Source: CAZZBK01 sp964652155
Lineage (GTDB): Bacteria; Planctomycetota; Planctomycetia; Pirellulales; PNKZ01
Reading direction: 5' to 3'
Length of the DNA stretch: 35,745 nt
Assembly (NCBI GenBank): GCA_964652155.1
Contig: CAZZBK010000049.1
Span: 1 to 35,745, forward strand
Positions 1 through 9,809 of this stretch are shown here, in pieces. The position numbers were made by a program, and so were the translations under genes. The first letter of the stretch is position 1; each line of letters starts with the position of its first letter. A model generated the notes under the pieces. That model made no database searches. It saw only the letters and a list, made by a program, of their open reading frames with translations, and was not told where the DNA came from.

Positions 1-108
1 GTTGGTCACGGGTCGTCCACCAAATAACGACTTACAACGCCGTAGAACACAACTCTTTGCCAGCGGACCAGCTTGGGGCACATTTTTGGCACGTGACGCA
101 GACAATGA

Positions 109-1077
109 CTAGACCCCGCCCGCCAGGAAAGGCTCGTACATCGGATTCTTGTGAACTATCGCTGCGTTGATCTTCGCTTTCAAAAACGACGGCAAATCAA
201 CCTGTCGCTCAAGCAACAATACGATCTCTTCGAGCTTGAAAAGTGAAAACACACTTTGCCGCAAGGATTCCCGACATGACAGAATGGCAGCGTCGGTGTA
301 GGGCGACGTAGAGATGAAAAGTCCGCGTGAGTGACCGCGACCAAAAACGCGGACGAGATGTTGGGCCACATCTCCTGGTCCTATTGGTTCAGCTCTCCAC
401 TTCATCTCAACCAAGTAGACGTGCCCATCAAATTCAACGACTCCGTCAATCTGCTCTACAATTCCCTCATCATTTGCGCCTCGCAGCTCAAATGCTTCTC
501 GAACCAAAATGCCAAATGCGGCAAAGAGACGATTGAGAACCCCCTCTAACGCCTTCCCACGTTTTTGCGGATTCAACTCCGCGAAGAGCGCGGAGAGATC
601 GCGCCTGATGGCGTCGCGGACGTTCCTGTTCTGTTCCGCTGCTTGAATCTCGGCATCCTTGACTGCAAGACGTTCGCGTCGCTCACTTTCACGTTCCTGG
701 TTCATGCGCGTGAAGGAATCCTTCACATTGATAAGCTTCTGAACTTGAGAGACAAGACCTTGAGCCTTAAGACGGTCGTTTTCCCAGCATGCCGAAAAAT
801 CGTCGAATTCAACGATCCTCTTCAGAACCTCTCGACGCTCACGTAGCGAAGGTTCGCCGCACTCATTGAGGCGGGTCAGAACTGTTCGCACGATTGCATA
901 CTTGCTCGTCTGCTCCCGATTCGCTCGAACAATGTTTGACAGATCAGTAGTTTGCGAGTCCGGGACACCAGCGCCCTTGAAAAATAGGAGTGTGTCCTGC
1001 TTGGATCGGCACAGCAAGGGAATCGTGTCGATCAACAGACTGAATAGTTCCGGCGGATAATGAAATGTGATATCCAT
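109..1077 (-). CDS. Mrr-like restriction endonuclease, PD-(D/E)XK fold
   Basis: The protein has 322 residues. Residues 1-120 are a helical N-terminal region I do not recognise. Residues 120-165 are highly charged and probably form a coiled coil. The C-terminal half is an Mrr_cat-type nuclease domain: a helix with Glu178 (KALEGVLNRLF), then Asp211 in QIDGVV and Glu224-x-Lys226 in YLVEMKW, which is the D...ExK metal site. Members of this fold cut DNA, often modified DNA, and many act in defence; cleavage here is inferred from the motif. No methyltransferase or helicase partner is present. It lies 182 bp downstream of gyrB on the same strand. Base composition is lower than the neighbours (60-base samples run 42-60% GC against about 70% in core genes), which suggests transfer. 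The ATG at 1077 has no clear ribosome site. Family call is firm, biological role unknown. Confidence 0.8.
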   Translation of the reverse strand: MDITFHYPPELFSLLIDTIPLLCRSKQDTLLFFKGAGVPDSQTTDLSNIVRANREQTSKYAIVRTVLTRLNECGEPSLRERREVLKRIVEFDDFSACWENDRLKAQGLVSQVQKLINVKDSFTRMNQERESERRERLAVKDAEIQAAEQNRNVRDAIRRDLSALFAELNPQKRGKALEGVLNRLFAAFGILVREAFELRGANDEGIVEQIDGVVEFDGHVYLVEMKWRAEPIGPGDVAQHLVRVFGRGHSRGLFISTSPYTDAAILSCRESLRQSVFSLFKLEEIVLLLERQVDLPSFLKAKINAAIVHKNPMYEPFLAGGV

Positions 1078-1259
1078 CGACTTGACAAGCCCTTGATGCC
1101 AGACGTGGGACCGCGCAATACCCTTGCAAGAGAATCACTTCAGAGTTTGCCTAAACCGCCAAAAAATCTTTCCGCTATGATAATGTCAGCTTAAATGGTG
1201 GCCAATTTTTGTGTCTCAAATGCCAACCTTCTCGGCCCACACGCCAGGCTTTTGATGTG

Positions 1260-3734
<2,475 letters not shown>

Positions 3735-3776
3735 GATGCGCTGTTTCAGTCAGAGATAAAAAACAAACAATGATCG

Positions 3777-4073
3777 TTAAACCGGCCCCACACGGAGCCG
3801 AATATCGGTAATACGTTCTTGGGGCAATTGCTGGGCAAGCTTGCGGATCAGCTCGGCCTTTTGAAACGTCAACTCCTGCACAATCGCCGAGTTGGCCACG
3901 GTCACCTCGAACGCTCCGCGACGGACGCTTCCGACGCGACAGCGTTTGGCGAGCGACTCTCCCACGGCGGCGGCCCATGCTTCGGCATAACCCTGATTGG
4001 CAAGCGTACGCGCATAGCCGCGCCGAGTGATGAGTTCGCTCAAGGCGTCGGCGAGGCGTGTGGGTTTCGTCAT
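3777..4073 (-). CDS. dciA: DciA-like protein (DUF721), candidate replicative-helicase loader
   Basis: This small basic protein belongs to the DUF721/DciA family, whose characterised members load the DnaB helicase in bacteria that lack DnaC or DnaI. Visible features are an N-terminal helix (RLADALSELITRRGYA), a central AWAAAVGESLAKRC, and the family-typical beta segment GAFEVTVANSAIVQELTFQKAELIRKL, where the conserved W-x-x-x-(V/L)G of the family can be recognised. I place the start at the ATG at 4073, 13 bp after the dnaN stop. A TTG at 4112 would add 13 residues and overlap dnaN by 26 bp; neither has a good ribosome site, and the pair is probably translationally coupled. It sits between dnaN and gyrB, where actinobacteria also keep a dciA homologue. 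Loader function is inferred from the family. Confidence 0.85.
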   Translation of the reverse strand: MTKPTRLADALSELITRRGYARTLANQGYAEAWAAAVGESLAKRCRVGSVRRGAFEVTVANSAIVQELTFQKAELIRKLAQQLPQERITDIRLRVGPV

Positions 4074-4086
4074 CCGGTGTGGTTGC

Positions 4087-5211
4087 TCAGCGGGTTTCGT
4101 GATCGCGGGCAAGCGGCATGATTACGTAACCATAGCCGTCGTCGGTCGAACAAACCGCGGCACTCTCGGCGTCCTTGAGTTCGATTGCAAACGTTTTGTC
4201 TGGATCGAGCACGCGGAGAAAATCACTCATGTAACGAGGATCCAACATGATCGAGATGCTTGGACCGTCGTAGGCGATGGGTAATTCGACGCGCGCTTGG
4301 CCAATATCGGCCGCCTTGGCGGTAAGCACGATGCTGCCGTTGCCAAACGTAAAATCGACGCCGCGGCTTTCCTCGCTGGTGGTGATCTGCGCCTGACGCA
4401 CCGCCGCGAGGAACGGCCCAACAACCATCTCGATACGCGAGGCGTTGTCGCGACGCGGAAACACATCGCGCCATTTGGGAAATCGACCTTCGACCAGCCG
4501 CGAGAAAATGGTTGCCCGAGCGGTTTTGACCAAAATATCGTTGCCACGAGCGGCGAGTTGCACTTCGGTATCGCCGTCTTGCAGAACACGCTCGATCATC
4601 TGCATGGCGCGTGTCGGCACGATCGTGGCCTGATCCTGCGTGTTACTGCCGCCAACGCTATGGGCGGGGCCCTCCATTTTGGCCAACCGTCGACCATCGG
4701 TCCCGACGGCCGTGATCGTTTCCGCCGCCATTTCTAGCAGCACGCCACCCAAGGCGTAGCGGGTACTCTCGTTATCGGTGGCAAACACCGTGCGGCGAAT
4801 CAATTCACGCAACAAACGCACGGGCAATTCGTGATACGTTTTTTCGTTGAACGAGGCGACGACGGGAAACTCATCGGGATTGGCGGCCGGGAGCTTAAAT
4901 TCGCTCCGATCGCCACGGACGACCGTGCCATGCTCATTCGTTTCGATTCGTAGCTGAGCGTCCGACGACTCGCGTAAAATGGAGCCGATACGGCCAATTG
5001 GCAACACACAATTGCCCGGCGACTCGACTTGAACGCCGCTCACAACGACCCGAATGCCAATTTCCAGATCGGTGGCCAATAAGAGAGCACTATCGCCCGA
5101 AACTTCGAGTTTGATACTCGAGAGGATTGGCTTTGGACTTCGAGCCGGAGCCACAGGAGAGGCGAGTTGAAACGCTGCCAGGAGCTTTTCGCGATCAAAG
5201 GTTGCTTTCAT
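4087..5211 (-). CDS. dnaN: DNA polymerase III beta subunit (sliding clamp)
   Basis: This is the ring-shaped processivity clamp that holds DNA polymerase III and repair polymerases on DNA. The 374 residues fit the family length (about 366-380) and cover all three clamp domains. It starts with MKATFDREKLLAAFQLASPVAP and has NCVLPIGRIGSILRES in domain 1 and ESTRYALGGVLLE in domain 2. It ends with the expected C-terminal motif VIMPLARDHETR, a variant of the usual YVxMPMR ending that forms the partner-binding pocket. It lies between the probable origin spacer and dciA on the same strand. The ATG at 5211 is followed at once by the conserved clamp N terminus, so the start is secure. Confidence 0.97.
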   Translation of the reverse strand: MKATFDREKLLAAFQLASPVAPARSPKPILSSIKLEVSGDSALLLATDLEIGIRVVVSGVQVESPGNCVLPIGRIGSILRESSDAQLRIETNEHGTVVRGDRSEFKLPAANPDEFPVVASFNEKTYHELPVRLLRELIRRTVFATDNESTRYALGGVLLEMAAETITAVGTDGRRLAKMEGPAHSVGGSNTQDQATIVPTRAMQMIERVLQDGDTEVQLAARGNDILVKTARATIFSRLVEGRFPKWRDVFPRRDNASRIEMVVGPFLAAVRQAQITTSEESRGVDFTFGNGSIVLTAKAADIGQARVELPIAYDGPSISIMLDPRYMSDFLRVLDPDKTFAIELKDAESAAVCSTDDGYGYVIMPLARDHETR

Positions 5212-5496
5212 GCGAGTGTCGTCGATTACTAACGATAAAGGTTATAAAAGAATTCTAAACAGTAATAACAATAGCATGTCGACCAAAAGCGACAGAACCC
5301 GTTAAGTGCTTTGGTGTAAAGCCGTAGCTTGATTTTGAGCCGGTGGATAATCGGTTGTACAGGAGTCGATGGAGCGTCGGCAGTCGGTCGATGATTGTCG
5401 TCGACATTCAGTCGACGGGGGCTCGCGGCAAGCGTCGACGGGTGATGAATCACAACTCATCGACAGGTTATGCAGCATCGGTTTGAACATCGATAT
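5212..5496. other. Candidate replication origin between dnaA and dnaN
   Basis: This 285-bp gap has no credible gene. Beside dnaN is an AT-rich tract (5225-5278, 13 G or C in 54 bases), a plausible unwinding element. At 5342-5350 GGTGGATAA is a DnaA box on the minus strand (TTATCCACC, 8 of 9 against TTATCCACA). A weaker site, TTATGCAGC, is at 5468. Between them, three perfect GTCGAC palindromes start at 5400, 5411 and 5434, that is 11 and 23 bp apart, about one and two helical turns, surrounded by further GTCGA/GTCGG words. The spacer must also hold the dnaN promoter; I found only weak candidates. Position, AT tract and box are seen; origin function is inferred. Confidence 0.6.
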
Positions 5497-6702
5497 TCAT
5501 CTCGAATGGTGGGTCGTCGCATGGGTCAACGTTTGACGAATATCCCGCATGGCTTGTTGCAGCACAGGGTCTTGGTCCGCTTCGGTTTTGCGGCACGCAT
5601 GGAGCACGGTGGTATGATCGCGGCGGCCAAAAAACTCGCCGATCTGCGTTAAACTCAGACCGGTCAGCGATCGGGCCAGGTACATGGCCACCCCTCGGGC
5701 ATGGACGACGGCCTGCCGCCGAGTTGCGCTGCGCATCTCGGTCAGCGAGACGTCGAGTCGGCGAGCCGTGGCGAGGGCAATCTCGCGTAGCGTCGGCGCA
5801 GCAGCGACTTGAGAGCGATTTAATGCTTGTTTGACATCATCGAGGTGGATCGAGCGTTTTTCAACCTGGGCGACCGCCTCGATTTGCAGCAACACGCCGA
5901 ACAGATCTTGCGCCTGGCCGGACAATCCCTCGGCCAACTGCCGCAGCGCGGCGGCCGAGATCGGCATCTTACGAGTTTTAGCCAGCCGGGAGACGAGTTC
6001 GAAGCGCGTCTCGCTCCGCGGCGGTTCGATCGTCACCAGCGCCCCTTCTTCAAGGCGGCTCAACAGCTCACTCTGCAAGTCGAGCGCGGCGTCGATGGGG
6101 CGGCGCGACGTGATGACCGTGGGCAACGAGAGTTCGCGACGCTCGTCGAGCGTGTTGATGAGTTCCACCTGTGCGGCAAAATGTTCCGACAACACGCCGA
6201 CTTCCTCGATCACGAGCAGTGCCGCGTTGCGTTGCTGCGAGCGCCACCAGGCGAGTGAGCGCTGGGCATTCGCGTCCCGAAATTCCCGCGCGTAGTCGAT
6301 CGCCGCAAAGCGAACGACCTCGGCCGCGGCGCGATCGTGGCTCCAGGCATCGCTGAGCATGTTGACCAGATGGGTCTTGCCCGAACCGGTGGGGCCAACG
6401 AGCACCAACGGATACACGAACGCCAACTCGGCTTCCAACTCCTGCTGAGCTTCGAGGGCAAAGAGCGGTTGTTCAGCGAAGCGGGTGCGCGACTCGCTGG
6501 CGGAATTGAGCATTCGCGTGATGGCGTGCCGCAGCAAGGCGTTCTCGGGCCCGACCACAAACTCGCGCAGTCGACTGGTGCTGCGCGCGCGTCGAGTCGA
6601 CTCGATCCAAGGAGCCAATTCAGATACGGCGGCGGGAATGGTCACAACGCCTGAGAGCACGACGGATCCGTCCGGGATGAGCGCCCGCTGCAGGGAGCGC
6701 AA
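5497..6702 (-). CDS. dnaA: Chromosomal replication initiator DnaA, reduced and divergent form
   Basis: DnaA binds DnaA boxes through its C-terminal domain IV and opens the origin with its AAA+ domain. Domain IV is clear (about 305-401), with the signature RRDHTTVLHACRK at 360-372. The AAA+ core has Walker A GPTGSGKT at 103-110, sensor I VITSRRP near 197, and the Box VII arginine in SRLEEG near 216 followed by IEPPRSETR. Three features are odd. The AAA+ domain seems to begin near residue 45 (REFVVGPENAL), so there is no room for the usual domain I of about 85 residues. Walker B reads LLVIEEVGVL instead of LLxIDDIQFL. The sensor II arginine of VRELEG is Gln in AQDLFG (264-269). An in-frame stop at 6712-6714 limits the N terminus whichever start is used; the TTG at 6702 is the longest, with GTG codons inside. 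It starts 25 bp after the cysteine desulfurase stop. Confidence 0.93.
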   Translation of the reverse strand: MRSLQRALIPDGSVVLSGVVTIPAAVSELAPWIESTRRARSTSRLREFVVGPENALLRHAITRMLNSASESRTRFAEQPLFALEAQQELEAELAFVYPLVLVGPTGSGKTHLVNMLSDAWSHDRAAAEVVRFAAIDYAREFRDANAQRSLAWWRSQQRNAALLVIEEVGVLSEHFAAQVELINTLDERRELSLPTVITSRRPIDAALDLQSELLSRLEEGALVTIEPPRSETRFELVSRLAKTRKMPISAAALRQLAEGLSGQAQDLFGVLLQIEAVAQVEKRSIHLDDVKQALNRSQVAAAPTLREIALATARRLDVSLTEMRSATRRQAVVHARGVAMYLARSLTGLSLTQIGEFFGRRDHTTVLHACRKTEADQDPVLQQAMRDIRQTLTHATTHHSR

Positions 6703-6727
6703 AATGACCGATCAAATTCGGTCCGCA

Positions 6728-7939
6728 TTATAGCGGAGACGCGCTCACAGAGCGACCCAGCGGAGCGGTTTTTCCGGCGATTTTTGTTTGGCGTAAGCGA
6801 TGGTAGGTCAATGAGATACGGTCGACGGCTTCGGCCACCTCGGCCGGAGTGGTCGGTGCCCCAAAACTGAACCGCAACGAGCTGCTCAGCACCGTGTCGG
6901 CGAGCCCCATCGCGCGGAGCGTCGGCGAGGGCTCGCTCGAACCACTGGCGCAGGCCGAGCCCGCCGAGCAGGCGATGCCCTCCAGATCGAGCGCCATCAG
7001 CAACGCTTGCCGATCGACGCCCAGGAATGCGACATTCGAGGTGTGCGGCAACCGCTCGACCGCCGCGCCGTTGATGAGCACGTCGGGGCAAGCTGCCTGC
7101 AATTGGCGCTCGAACTGTTCGCGCAACGCGAGCAGCTGCGCCGCGCGCGCGGCTTGCTGTTCGTGCCAGAGTTCCAGTGCCCGACGAAAGCCCACCACCA
7201 GCGCCACGCTCTCGGTGCCGGGCCGCAACCCTTCCTGCTGGTGACCGCCAAATAGCTGCGGACTCAACTCGGTTCCATGACGCACGATGAGGGCACCGAT
7301 TCCCACCGGGCCGTGAAATTTGTGCGGAGCGACGGTCATGGCCGACACGCCGAGCGCGCGAAAGTTGACCGGTCGCTTGCCGACGACCTGCACCGCGTCG
7401 CTATGCACCGCAATGTTGCGATCCCGGCACAACTCGACGAGCGGCGCGAGGGGTTGTAGCACGCCGGTCTCGTTATTGCCGAGCATGACGCTCAGCAGTC
7501 GCGTGTTGGGCGTGAGCAAGTCGCCCAGTTCGTCGAGCCGCACGAGGCCGCTGGAGTCGACCGCCAGGTATCGCACGTCCACGCCGTTCCGGGCAAGTTG
7601 CTCGGCGTTGCCGGCGATCGAGGGGTGTTCGACGGCGGAGAGAATGACCCTGGCGGAGTTCGACCGCTCGGTGCCCAGCAAGCCGTGCAAGGCGAGGTGA
7701 TTGGCCTCGGTGCCGCCGCTGGTAAAGATTACTTTGTCAGAGTGAAAACGGTCGACCTCGGCCCCCAGCATTCGGCCGATGCTTTCGCGCGCGTCTTCGA
7801 TCACTTGCCGCGCGCGGCGACCGATTTGGTGCTGGCTCGAGGCGTTGCCGAAGTACCGAAGTTGGCATTCGTGCATGGCCTCGGCCACCTCGGCGAGCAG
7901 CGGCGTGGTCGCATTGTGGTCGAGATAGATGGTCGTCAT
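6728..7939 (-). CDS. Cysteine desulfurase (NifS/IscS family, PLP-dependent)
   Basis: The enzyme takes sulfur from cysteine as an enzyme-bound persulfide, leaving alanine, for Fe-S cluster or tRNA thiolation pathways. The 403 residues show the class-V aminotransferase fold: LDHNATTP at 6-13, TSGGTEANHLAL at 73-84, His105 in VEHPS, Asp181 in HSDAVQ, the PLP lysine Lys207 in APHKFHG, and the catalytic cysteine in GSACASGSSEPS (Cys330). This places it in the group I NifS/IscS type. No scaffold gene (iscU or nifU) is adjacent, so I give no specific symbol. It lies 74 bp downstream of the M50 protease and 25 bp upstream of dnaA on the same strand, so read-through into dnaA is possible. Confidence 0.95.
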   Translation of the reverse strand: MTTIYLDHNATTPLLAEVAEAMHECQLRYFGNASSQHQIGRRARQVIEDARESIGRMLGAEVDRFHSDKVIFTSGGTEANHLALHGLLGTERSNSARVILSAVEHPSIAGNAEQLARNGVDVRYLAVDSSGLVRLDELGDLLTPNTRLLSVMLGNNETGVLQPLAPLVELCRDRNIAVHSDAVQVVGKRPVNFRALGVSAMTVAPHKFHGPVGIGALIVRHGTELSPQLFGGHQQEGLRPGTESVALVVGFRRALELWHEQQAARAAQLLALREQFERQLQAACPDVLINGAAVERLPHTSNVAFLGVDRQALLMALDLEGIACSAGSACASGSSEPSPTLRAMGLADTVLSSSLRFSFGAPTTPAEVAEAVDRISLTYHRLRQTKIAGKTAPLGRSVSASPL

Positions 7940-8013
7940 GCCGTCATTCTACGACAAATGCGCGGGGGACAGTTCGCAGAGTTCGCAAATTTGGGATTGT
8001 TCCCAATAGGCGC

Positions 8014-9036
8014 TTAACCGCGTTGGCGGTTGCGATAGCGGGTGCTCACTCGATCGAGCAAGGCTCGGTCCTCGTCGCTGAGACTCTGGCGTCCGAGGCG
8101 TTGCAAGCGTTCGAGGATGTCGTCCATGCGGCGTTCTTCGTCGGCCTCGACTTGTTGGCGGCGGCGTTCCCGTTCCTCGCGGCGTTTTTCGATCCAGCGG
8201 CGCATCAGTCCTGGCTCGCTCTCGCCGCGAGCGGGACCTTCCAGGCTGGTGAACCCCTGCGAGAAGTCGTACCCGAACGGAGCGTCGTCCGGTTCGCGAT
8301 CTTGGAGCCGTAGCGCCTCGGTCTTGGCCGTGAAGTACAGGAAGATGCCGAACACGACGAGCGGCAAGGAGGCGTAGCTGTAGGTATTGCGAACCAGCCA
8401 GGCGACGAGCACCAGCAACATGGCTGTCAGCTTGGCCGAGAGCACGACGTACAAGACTGCGGTGCGATACCCTTTGTGGGGCCAGACCAGCGCCCTGAGC
8501 GCGCGTCCACCGTCGAGCGGCACGGCCGGCAGCAGATTCACCATGGCCAACCACCAGTTGAGCCAGAACGTGATTGCGAGCCCGTGCAGCCAGGTGATCG
8601 ATTCGTCGCCGGGGGGCGGCGCCGGGGGTTCGAGCGGATTGAGCAAGGGGAGGACCTGCTCCCACGACCCGCTCACCGCGACGAGTGGCGGCAGCACGAC
8701 CAGACAGATCACCAAGTTCAAGAGCGGGCCGACGAGCGAGGTGGCCAGTTCTTGGTGGGGGTCGTTCGAGACGTTCACATGGCTGAGGCCGCCGAAGGGG
8801 CCGAGCAGAATCTGATCGGCATGGCCGCCGACGCGCCAGGCCGCCCAGCAGTGGGCCAGTTCATGCAAGAGCACGCTGAGGAACAGGATGCCCAGGGCCG
8901 CGAGGGCGTACGCCAGCATGTCGTGCCGCGGACCAAACAGCACCAGCGCGGCCAGCAGCACGAAGAACACGTGCAGCCGGACTTGCAAACCGGCCCAGCG
9001 GCCGAGCGATACATTCCAGGAGAGCAATTCGCGCAT
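8014..9036 (-). CDS. Site-2 protease family (M50) intramembrane zinc metalloprotease
   Basis: This is a membrane-embedded metalloprotease of the S2P/SpoIVFB type, which cuts transmembrane segments of signalling proteins. It has 340 residues with several hydrophobic helices (about 20-35, 40-62, 100-122, 155-172, 190-230). The zinc site is HELAH at 58-62 and the third ligand is in PLDGGRAL (Asp175). There is no PDZ or CBS domain. A long charged, arginine-rich cytoplasmic tail follows (about 255-340). Its last 37 residues contain ILERLQRLGRQSLSDEDRAL, which resembles the C-terminal tail motif found on many bacterial rhomboid proteases. The ATG at 9036 begins MRELLSWNVSLGRWAGLQVRL, typical of the family. 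Substrate unknown. Confidence 0.92.
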   Translation of the reverse strand: MRELLSWNVSLGRWAGLQVRLHVFFVLLAALVLFGPRHDMLAYALAALGILFLSVLLHELAHCWAAWRVGGHADQILLGPFGGLSHVNVSNDPHQELATSLVGPLLNLVICLVVLPPLVAVSGSWEQVLPLLNPLEPPAPPPGDESITWLHGLAITFWLNWWLAMVNLLPAVPLDGGRALRALVWPHKGYRTAVLYVVLSAKLTAMLLVLVAWLVRNTYSYASLPLVVFGIFLYFTAKTEALRLQDREPDDAPFGYDFSQGFTSLEGPARGESEPGLMRRWIEKRREERERRRQQVEADEERRMDDILERLQRLGRQSLSDEDRALLDRVSTRYRNRQRG

Positions 9037-9196
9037 GGCGTTTTACCGCGCCGCGGCCATCGTGGGCCGACGTTCCGCAATCGACCGTATTTGGAGAGAA
9101 TCAACGCCTTCAATTATCCTATCACGAGCCCAGCAAGCTTGGCAAACAATCCTTGGGGGCGATTTACAAACGGATCTTACGAGTCGAGGTCAGATC

Positions 9197-9712
9197 ATGC
9201 CCCAAGGCGAAATTCTCCTCCAAACGCGGCGTTTCACGGTGATTCGGCAAATTCAGCGCACACCCGACGGGGTGGAACACATCCGCGAGACGGTGCAGCA
9301 TCCGGGGGCGGTCACGATTTTGCCGCTGTTCGACGACGGCCGAGTCTGCCTGATCCGCAACGATCGCATCGCCGTCGAGCAGGTATTAATCGAGCTGCCG
9401 GCCGGCACGCTCGAACCGGGTGAGCAGCCCGAGGTGACCGCCGCGCGCGAGCTCGAGGAGGAGACCGGTTATCGAGCTGCGCAGCTCACCAAGCTGCACG
9501 AGTTTTTTATGTCTCCCGGCATTTTGAACGAACGGATGCATGTCTACGTCGCCCAAGGCCTCGCGAAGACGCAGACCCATTTCGACGCCGGCGAGCAAAT
9601 CGAGAACCTGATCGTGACGTGGGATGAGGCGGTGCGGATGGCGCTCGACGGCACCATTCAGGATGCCAAGAGCATTGCGACCCTATTGCTGTGGGAGCTA
9701 CGACGCGGCTAA
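9197..9712 (+). CDS. Nudix hydrolase, ADP-ribose pyrophosphatase type
   Basis: Nudix hydrolases cleave nucleoside diphosphates linked to another group; this subtype usually acts on ADP-ribose or sugar nucleotides. The Nudix box GX5EX7REUXEEXGU is complete at residues 70-92: G-TLEPG-E-QPEVTAA-RELEEETGY. The upstream part (HPGAVTILPLFDDGRVCLIRN) and EFFMSPGILNERMHVYVA are typical of the ADP-ribose type. The ATG at 9197 is preceded by GAGGT at 9186-9190, a well-spaced ribosome site, and gives 171 residues; the frame stays open upstream, but that part overlaps the start of the divergent protease and is not conserved-looking. Specificity cannot be read from the sequence. Confidence 0.92.
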   Translation: MPQGEILLQTRRFTVIRQIQRTPDGVEHIRETVQHPGAVTILPLFDDGRVCLIRNDRIAVEQVLIELPAGTLEPGEQPEVTAARELEEETGYRAAQLTKLHEFFMSPGILNERMHVYVAQGLAKTQTHFDAGEQIENLIVTWDEAVRMALDGTIQDAKSIATLLLWELRRG

Positions 9713-9809
9713 CGACCTTAGTTCCACCCCGCTACTCCCTCGCCTGCACTGCTAGCAGCAGCGCTCTCGTCTTGACGCTATCGCTCGCTCGACGCACACT
9801 ACGCCCCCC

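Noticed and set aside
61..108. GGGGCACATTTTTGGCAC near the left edge, possible recombination site
   Set aside because: The short imperfect repeat has no integrase nearby and no second copy in the window, so an attachment site cannot be supported.
5229..5490. Short minus-strand open frames in the dnaA-dnaN spacer
   Set aside because: They have no conserved-looking sequence and span the AT-rich tract and box; origin function explains the region better.
7949..8665. Minus-strand open frame of 238 codons overlapping the M50 protease in another frame
   Set aside because: Arg/Pro-rich, no domain, and the protease frame carries HELAH and LDG motifs.
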